DNA of 39,342 bases from JBMZCV01 sp049613665 (GTDB lineage: Bacteria; Bacteroidota; Bacteroidia; Chitinophagales; UBA2359), in the NCBI GenBank assembly GCA_049613665.1, contig JBMZCV010000023.1:1-39342 (forward strand), read 5' to 3'. The notes under the pieces are model-generated. The model saw only the letters and a program-made list of their open reading frames with translations. It had not been told where the DNA came from and did not search any database. Numbering within the stretch: the first letter of the stretch is position 1; every line of letters starts with the position of its first letter. Both the position numbers and the translations under genes were made by a program. Positions 35,301 through 39,342 of this stretch are shown here, in pieces.

Positions 35301-35743
35301 TTGTAGAAACAAAAGCCGCTTTGTTGCTCAATGATGGCACGATGGCAGATGTGAACAACAGCAACGAAGGAGTATTTTTTAGCAGCTTAACAGATGGCAA
35401 CACTTATTATTTGAGTGTGAGACATCGCAATCACTTAGATGTATTAGCGGCTACGGCCACAACTCTGCCAAATACGACAAGCTATGATTTTACGCAAACA
35501 GCAAATGTTTTAGATGGCAATATTCAAACCATTGATTTGAATGGAAAAGCGGCTCTCTGGGCTGGCGATTTTAATGGCGATAACAATATTAGCGTTTCAG
35601 ATTTTAACTTGTATCAAACGCAGATGAATAATACAACGCAATATTCGGCAAGTGATACGGATTGTAATGGCTCGGTTACGAATGGCGATTTTATTTTTTA
35701 TCTCGAAAACGCTAGTCGTTTTTCTAAAGAGCCTTTGAGGTAG
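32369..35743 (+). CDS. Secreted N-acetylmuramoyl-L-alanine amidase (Amidase_3) with inserted and accessory domains
   Basis: A 1124-residue exported protein. The signal peptide runs to LSAQ (about residue 25). The Amidase_3 zinc-hydrolase core is split: H181 (SAGHGWQYY) and E210 (SIEAVNYYLMRYL) come before, and H442 (LAWHTNAG) and E512 (GVLLEVAFHD) after, a long insert. The insert (about 235-370) has YNGGTYNY and YRPDIPESGYYWVSVQYRNG, like golvesin-type beta domains. After the core come an FN3 domain (about 570-655), a Rossmann-like region (YLIVDGFDR... then LDNGGHLIVSGAEIGWDIG), a C-terminal beta module of a kind seen in Saprospiria and Chitinophagia (LLPLNQPYNTTPWNYAG, DWVLLEVRDANN, LLLNDGTM), and two dockerin-like loops (GDFNGDNNISVSDFNLYQ, DTDCNGSVTNGDF). 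It should cut peptidoglycan stem peptides from MurNAc; its own wall or prey wall cannot be decided. The N-terminal His-rich stretch (about 49-57) is notable. No T9SS tail. Confidence 0.85.
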   Translation: MKRTNTLLASIVILLCLSLPKLSAQNSSDATQKIAHFLEHKEAQHHHFHAHQHHLPENIELIELFEKKESVEVRLRFPQDFLENELNDDIHDQLLESIVGILHEKKYKNIKLITENENGEFVALSDFIEETPQILPEKLENSDPFPDIKGTPALRSANPQIGQSQATGGLSGKTVWLSAGHGWQYYTSIDGFTTQRGNTNDMVEDFGSIEAVNYYLMRYLYNAGANVWTVRERDMNTNEVIVDNDDGSPTYTETGGWATSGSTGYNGGTYNYINSETTETATAIYRPDIPESGYYWVSVQYRNGGNRPADTKYIVNHAGGQSTVSINQEVHGLTWVYIGQFYFEAGTTGNVVLSNESSETDQAVIADAVRFGGGMGTQLDCSYPSEGTSGRPRFEEAARHYAPYQGYPSCVGDVTIRPKYSEWELAKGTAEEQNNACYLAWHTNAGGGQGTSSFIHDTSPTPNSDLLQDFVHAELVDDITSCWDSGWTDRGQKTANFGELRELTTMPGVLLEVAFHDLAADAQQLTTPDFRELAARAIYQGITKYFANQDGVTPKLLPEPPTHIAAKNDGNGSITVSWEAAITECGVGTNPTAYKVYMSTHGKGFADGVVASGNSYTFDNLQAGTTYYFKVSATNDGGESFPTATVAARTPQSANNGLHYLIVDGFDRLDRSGAVLQYESAALGTVRRLFLERMNSYDYAVEHAKSLETCNCMYFDGASNEAVINTTVSLFDYDGVDWYLGEESTVDRTFDNTEQVLIETYLDNGGHLIVSGAEIGWDIGRSSGGNSAVPFYNNYLKASYAGDDGGTYNVAGTGILNGVATSFDDGTNEYNTAFPDRLSATGGSTVVMNYSGGTGDGAATAYNGSFGVVNFGFPLETVTNEAARAEILCNSVAFLTPFSGSCNGTLVKAKLWLQGAGNGTLMRTDLNTNNLLPLNQPYNTTPWNYAGNENVGSSADFPANTVDWVLLEVRDANNYNTVVETKAALLLNDGTMADVNNSNEGVFFSSLTDGNTYYLSVRHRNHLDVLAATATTLPNTTSYDFTQTANVLDGNIQTIDLNGKAALWAGDFNGDNNISVSDFNLYQTQMNNTTQYSASDTDCNGSVTNGDFIFYLENASRFSKEPLR

Positions 35744-35917
35744 GTAAACTAAAAACTAGAAAAGTTGAATACTCGTCTTTAATGAAAAAGCAACAATGAA
35801 AATTAAAAAAAGTTAATTTTTAGAAAAAGCATCTTTTTTTTCGTTTTTTGCGTCTATATAAGTGACACGAGACCTCAAAAAGAGTATGTATATATAAAAA
35901 GTGTTAAAATTGTAATT

Positions 35918-35953
35918 TTTGTGTAAAAAAATAAAATATTATACTTATCTTTG
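35918..35953 (+). promoter_or_regulatory. Candidate promoter of the small membrane protein gene
   Basis: TTTG (35918-35921) and TATCTTTG (35946-35953), the latter a full -7 match. The spacing of 24 is longer than the typical 19-21. The leader would be about 80 bases. Confidence 0.4.
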
Positions 35954-36042
35954 AAACATAAAAAGCGATAAAAATAAAATTGGCACAATATTTAATGCTT
36001 TGAATATTACATACTCAAACTCTTAATCAAGAATTATACATT

Positions 36043-36249
36043 ATGACTTACATCAAAATAAAAAACTCAACCGAAAAAGAAGAAGTTGCTTTATTTCCCC
36101 TCAAAATGATTAGCTTAGTATTATTGGGCATAGGTATCTTACTATTTAATCTAATGTTGTTAAATGACACAAATCTTAACAAACCTCATCACGCAGATGT
36201 AGTAGATAATAATATACATATGTATCAAGAAATAACCATCACACCATAA
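36043..36249 (+). CDS. Small single-pass membrane protein, unknown
   Basis: A 68-residue frame that I accept as a probable gene: it has a -7 box about 90 bases upstream, begins with a charged segment (KIKNSTEKEE), has one clear membrane helix (about 23-41, ISLVLLGIGILLFNLMLL) and a polar His/Asp-rich tail (KPHHADVVDNN). No family is recognised. A family A element follows immediately. Confidence 0.5.
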   Translation: MTYIKIKNSTEKEEVALFPLKMISLVLLGIGILLFNLMLLNDTNLNKPHHADVVDNNIHMYQEITITP

Positions 36250-36255
36250 GAATCA

Positions 36256-36322
36256 ATATAGTTTATTTGGGCTGCAAACTTATTGAGAAATAGGTTTATT
36301 AACTTCCACAAATGAGCAATTT
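36256..36322 (-). repeat. Family A palindromic element, copy 7 (inverted, tail missing)
   Basis: The minus strand reads AAATTGCTCATTTGTGGAAG, TTAATAAACC, then GCAGCCCAAATAAACTATATT, matching the left arm and centre of the 29614 copy. The AGTGC tail is absent. Confidence 0.65.
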
Positions 36323-36682
36323 ATTTTTATTGTTTGACTAAGTTTTTTTGACATTTTTTTCAAAAAAGCTAGTACAACTAAATCAAACTAATTGATGGTT
36401 TAGTGCCAAAAAAAGTGCAAAGCAATATATACATTGATTTACTGAATTTTTCGAAAAAAATGACAAAAACAATCACATTAAAAAAAACTATTTTAGCTTC
36501 ATCAGTTTTTGTAGATTTTCTGTCAATAAGCGAAAAGTTTACACAAAACGCTGCCCTAAAATAGAAGCAGTTTTACAAATTCTAGCTAAAAATATCGCAA
36601 CATTTAAAGCTGACAAAACACTAGAAAAAATAGTGAGTTTATAGCAGCTATTCAAAAGTAACAATACTAACTAAAAAAAACG

Positions 36683-36717
36683 TTTTTTATTTCAAAAGCC
36701 TACTATTCGATAGTTAT
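36683..36717 (+). repeat. Family C motif, copy 2
   Basis: TTTTTTATTTCAAAAGCC then, at the same 29-base offset as the other copies, AGTTA. Eleven unlike bases lie between. Confidence 0.6.
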
Positions 36718-36773
36718 AGTTTTATGATAACAATGCTCTATTGTTCTCATTTTCAAAATAGTATATCATATAT

Positions 36774-36818
36774 AAAAAAGACAATAAGTTTCTATACAAA
36801 AACTTATTGTCTTTTTTT
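36774..36818 (+). terminator. Strong terminator with no clear gene before it
   Basis: AAAAAAGACAATAAGTTT (36774-36791) pairs exactly with AAACTTATTGTCTTTTTT (36800-36817) over an 8-base loop. Either the 68-residue gene has a 500-base 3' tail or a short RNA ends here. Confidence 0.8.
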
Positions 36819-36905
36819 ATGTCCAAAATATCTCCTTTTTAGCCTATTTATTGGCTTGCCAACCATAAATCAATATAATATTCGCAAAAATTAGACTTAA
36901 TTTAT

Positions 36906-36913
36906 TAACTTTG
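36906..36913 (+). promoter_or_regulatory. Candidate -7 box (TAACTTTG)
   Basis: Full TAnnTTTG match, about 430 bases upstream of the DUF6089-like start, after the terminator. No good -33 box. Confidence 0.3.
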
Positions 36914-37056
36914 CAAATACCTTTTTGAGGAGCTACAACGTTATATCTAAAAAATAGCAATGTGCTACCATATCATAAAAACAAAAACACCTTTGAAAAT
37001 AAAATAATGCACAATATTATTTCACTAAAGAAAAATGCTTATTGAACCATATTTTT

Positions 37057-37064
37057 TACATTTG
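37057..37064 (+). promoter_or_regulatory. Candidate -7 box (TACATTTG) of the DUF6089/uppS pair
   Basis: Full TAnnTTTG match, 277 bases before the chosen ATG. It is the nearest such box to the gene pair. Confidence 0.35.
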
Positions 37065-37203
37065 TTAGTTCATTTGTAACTATTTATGTTGTGACAATTT
37101 TGGCTAAAAAATGCCTATTTCTATTTTATGCTTCAGCTTTTTTTCGCTCAAGAGCAGTGCTATTCAGCTCAAAAATAGCTTTACCTAAAAGTAAATATTT
37201 CAA

Positions 37204-37238
37204 TTTTTTATCTCAAAAGCCAACACTTAAACAGTTAC
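37204..37238 (+). repeat. Family C motif, copy 3
   Basis: TTTTTTATCTCAAAAGCC then AGTTAC at the 29-base offset. One base differs from copy 1 in the left block. Confidence 0.6.
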
Positions 37239-37341
37239 GTTTATTTTTATACAATAATATCACCTCAACAAAAAATCAATGCACTTACTGATTTTTTGTG
37301 ATTTTTTGTGTAATGTTTTTCAAAAAAAATATCTGTCAATC

Positions 37342-38187
37342 ATGCAAGCATTTTTTCAGCCATTTAAATGGGTAACTACCACTTTTATACTTTTTTTTGT
37401 CCTCACATTTTGCCAAAAAGCAACTGCTCAACAACATTCTGAACTTGGAATGTGGCTCGGTTCGGCAACTTACTTTGGCGACCTAAACCCTGACTATAAT
37501 TTTGCAACTACTCGCCCTGCTATTGGCGTATTGTATCGTTATACACTCAACGATTATATGGCACTAAAAGCTACGGCTAGTGCTACTTGGGTAGAACACG
37601 ATGATGCTACTTCAAAAAATCCATATCAACAAGCTAGAAACCTCAACTTCAAAACAAATATCTTTGAAGTAGCTGGTTTTATTGATTTGCATTTTCAAAA
37701 ATTTGTTATGGGAAATTCCAAATATCATTTTACTCCTTATCTTACTGCTGGTTTGGCTATTTTTCATTTCAATCCCAAAACAGAATACGAAGGCGAAACC
37801 TACAATTTGAATGAAATTGGAACAGAAGGGCAACAAAATGCTGATTATAGCGGCCGAAAACCTTACAAACTCATTCAACCTGCTGTTCCTATCGGTATTG
37901 GCATCAAAAACTGGGTGAGAGGAAAATGGACATGCCACATAGAAGCAACCTACCGTAGTACTTTTACCGATTATTTAGATGATGTGAGCAGCACTTATGT
38001 TAGCACCGCTTTATTGGGTGATGGCAGCCTTGCAACACAACTTGCTGACCGCTCTGGCGAAGTAGGCAATCGTATTGGAGATGCTGGACAACAACGTGGC
38101 GATATTGTGAGCAATGATGGCTATTTGATGCTCAATGTAGGTGTAACTTATGTATTGTTTAACAAAAAATGTCCTCGCTCTTATTAA
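37342..38187 (+). CDS. Outer-membrane barrel protein, DUF6089-like
   Basis: A 281-residue exported protein. From Met at 37342 the sequence gives a proper signal peptide (WVTTTFILFFVLTFCQKATAQ); the frame is open 21 codons further, but that part is hydrophobic in an unhelpful way, so I reject the longer start. The mature start ELGMWLGSATYFGDLNP matches the conserved opening of DUF6089 proteins, whose genes commonly stand just before uppS and bamA in Bacteroidota. Alternating strands and the final YLMLNVGVTYVLFNKK suggest a barrel. A role in envelope assembly is inferred from context only. uppS begins 68 bases after the stop, probably in the same transcript. Confidence 0.8.
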   Translation: MQAFFQPFKWVTTTFILFFVLTFCQKATAQQHSELGMWLGSATYFGDLNPDYNFATTRPAIGVLYRYTLNDYMALKATASATWVEHDDATSKNPYQQARNLNFKTNIFEVAGFIDLHFQKFVMGNSKYHFTPYLTAGLAIFHFNPKTEYEGETYNLNEIGTEGQQNADYSGRKPYKLIQPAVPIGIGIKNWVRGKWTCHIEATYRSTFTDYLDDVSSTYVSTALLGDGSLATQLADRSGEVGNRIGDAGQQRGDIVSNDGYLMLNVGVTYVLFNKKCPRSY

Positions 38188-38255
38188 AAAAAAACATCGC
38201 TCTCTGACAAGAGAGAATTATATTTTTAAACATGCTATTTTTCTAAAAAATTCTC

Positions 38256-38999
38256 ATGGCAGAACAAGCAAACCAAACCTACAAACAATTGATTGACCTT
38301 ACACGGTTACCACAGCACATTGCCATCACGATGGACGGTAATGGTCGTTGGGCAAAACAAAAAGGTAAAAATCGTGTTTTTGGACACCAAAATGGCGTGA
38401 AAGCAGTGCGAGAAACCGTAGAGGCTTGCACAAAAATAGGTGTGCCTTATCTTACTTTATATGCTTTTTCGACCGAAAATTGGGGACGGCCTAAAGCAGA
38501 AGTCATGGCTTTGATGGAATTGCTTGTGCGTGTTTTAAGAAGAGAAGTCAAGCAACTAAATAAAAACAATATTCGTTTAAATGCCATAGGCAACCTCGAA
38601 CAATTGCCAAAACGCTGCTATAATGAACTCATGAGTTCGATAGATTTAACAAAACATAATACACGCATGACTTTGACGCTTGCTTTGAGTTATAGCGGAC
38701 GTTGGGAAATAACAGAGGCAGTCAAAAAAATGGCTGAAGCAGCAAAAAAAGGCGATTTAGACATTAATGATATTTCTGAGAAAATGATTGGTCAATATTT
38801 GACGACGGCAAATATACCAGACCCTGAATTATTGATTAGAACAAGCGGAGAGCAACGTATCAGCAATTATTTGCTGTGGCAGATTGCTTATACAGAACTA
38901 TATTTTACAGAAAAGTTTTGGCCAGATTTTAATGAAGAAGCCTTATATGAAGCTATTTACGATTTTCAACAACGAAAAAGACGTTTCGGAAAGTTGTAA
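38256..38999 (+). CDS. uppS: Isoprenyl transferase (undecaprenyl diphosphate synthase)
   Basis: A 247-residue cytosolic, membrane-associated cis-prenyltransferase that builds the C55 lipid carrier for peptidoglycan and O-antigen. Diagnostic segments: HIAITMDGNGRWAKQKGKNR with the catalytic Asp in MDGNGRWA, FGHQNGVKAVRETVEA, LTLYAFSTENWGRP, and the C-terminal DPELLIRTSGEQRISNYLLW followed by the magnesium-binding ELYFTEKFWPDF. Length and both ends are typical. It follows the DUF6089-like gene closely. In many relatives bamA comes next, but the 340 bases after the stop contain only repeats. Confidence 0.97.
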   Translation: MAEQANQTYKQLIDLTRLPQHIAITMDGNGRWAKQKGKNRVFGHQNGVKAVRETVEACTKIGVPYLTLYAFSTENWGRPKAEVMALMELLVRVLRREVKQLNKNNIRLNAIGNLEQLPKRCYNELMSSIDLTKHNTRMTLTLALSYSGRWEITEAVKKMAEAAKKGDLDINDISEKMIGQYLTTANIPDPELLIRTSGEQRISNYLLWQIAYTELYFTEKFWPDFNEEALYEAIYDFQQRKRRFGKL

Positions 39000-39033
39000 T
39001 TATCTTTTCGTTTTTTTAGAAATATGTCATTTC

Positions 39034-39215
39034 TCAATGGTTCGGACATTTATACCTTTTTTATCAAAGATTTAAGCATACTATTTTTTTAGGCTAAGGC
39101 AGCTAATATTTGCAAATTTAATGCCCTTTTGAACTGAAAAATAGTATGTTTCCCTTGCCAAAAGGAGTTTTTTTATTAAACTGAAAAGTCTTATAAAAAA
39201 TGTCCGAACCATTGA
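39034..39215. repeat. 182-bp nested inverted repeat (MITE-like)
   Basis: Outer arms: TCAATGGTTCGGACATTT (39034-39051) and its exact complement (39198-39215), 18 of 18. Inner arms: CATACTATTTTT (39077-39088) and AAAAATAGTATG (39137-39148), 12 of 12. No ORF inside. No clear target-site duplication could be seen at the ends. Confidence 0.8.
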
Positions 39216-39262
39216 TTTCTAATAGCTTGAAAATTAAAAAACTTACTTTACAATATACTTAT

Positions 39263-39342
39263 TGCACTGTAATTTAAGTTTTTAAGATTTGTTTCATAAA
39301 AATGTTATGATAATCGAGGTGGAAGGCACTTTTAAAGTGCCT
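39263..39342 (+). repeat. Family B repeat, copy 2 (runs off the window)
   Basis: Starts TGCACTGTAATTTAAG and ends CTTTTAAAGTGCCT at the window edge. It aligns with the reverse complement of 8391-8470. Confidence 0.8.

Larger units (their letters stand above)
36250..37341. other. Gap before the DUF6089/uppS pair
   Basis: About 1.1 kb. It holds an inverted family A copy (36256-36322), two family C motifs, a strong plus-strand terminator (36774-36818) with no ORF longer than about 35 codons before it, and two TAnnTTTG boxes (36906, 37057). A 34-codon frame at 36460 begins like a signal peptide (MTKTITLKKTILASSVFV) and may be a decayed gene. Confidence 0.55.
39000..39342. other. Right-edge gap, repeats only
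   Basis: No coding frame of note. It holds a stretch TTTTTTTAGAAATATGTCATTTCT that resembles the sequence after the DUF3575-like gene, the nested inverted repeat 39034-39215 and a family B copy cut by the window edge. Confidence 0.6.

Noticed and set aside
37279..37341. 21-codon extension of the DUF6089-like protein
   Set aside because: The Met at 37342 gives a normal signal peptide; the extension adds a second hydrophobic run and repeats nothing known.

Overview
The window looks like chromosomal DNA from a gliding-type or environmental member of the Bacteroidota, perhaps Saprospiria, Chitinophagia or Cytophagia. It is AT-rich with long non-coding gaps. Promoter-like sites fit the Bacteroidota -7 consensus TAnnTTTG. 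Two secreted proteins end in a type IX secretion (T9SS) type A sorting domain, and a DUF6089-like barrel gene sits directly before uppS. I cannot name the genus.

Layout, left to right. A tRNA-Ser(UGA) is on the minus strand (42-126). A tight three-gene cassette (610-4630) has two SPPY-type DNA methyltransferases and a likely restriction endonuclease. A minus-strand secreted cell-wall protein follows, with five LysM repeats and a possible lysozyme-like domain (4795-7653). After a repeat-filled gap comes an ECF sigma operon (8746-11971): sigma factor, a single-pass membrane protein with twelve near-identical 37-residue cytoplasmic repeats, and a small CpxP/Spy-like periplasmic protein. A minus-strand SIR2-TIR fusion (12112-13434) looks like an NAD-directed immune protein. 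S-adenosylhomocysteinase (14128-15453) converges on an unknown helical protein (15549-17045).

The second half is mostly secretion and envelope: a 1907-residue M4 metalloprotease with PKD, propeller, dockerin-like and T9SS domains; a copper monooxygenase with a haem-type motif and T9SS tail; a di-haem peroxidase lipoprotein; a PAS histidine kinase; a DUF3575-like barrel; ACMSD of tryptophan degradation; an Amidase_3 cell-wall hydrolase with a domain inserted in its fold; a tiny membrane protein; the DUF6089-like barrel; and uppS. The bamA gene often found after uppS does not follow within the window.

The feature least explained by genes is the intergenic DNA. It carries several families of dispersed palindromic elements. 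Family A is about 89 bp, has at least seven recognisable copies in both orientations, and two more copies have a different left half. Family B is about 80 bp with two inverted copies. Family C is a 35-bp motif with exact internal spacing in three places. There is also a 182-bp nested inverted repeat at the right edge and a run of three terminator-like hairpins in one gap. These and the SIR2-TIR gene and the repeat-expanded anti-sigma-like protein are the best leads. All family assignments come from reading the sequence by eye; no database search was run.
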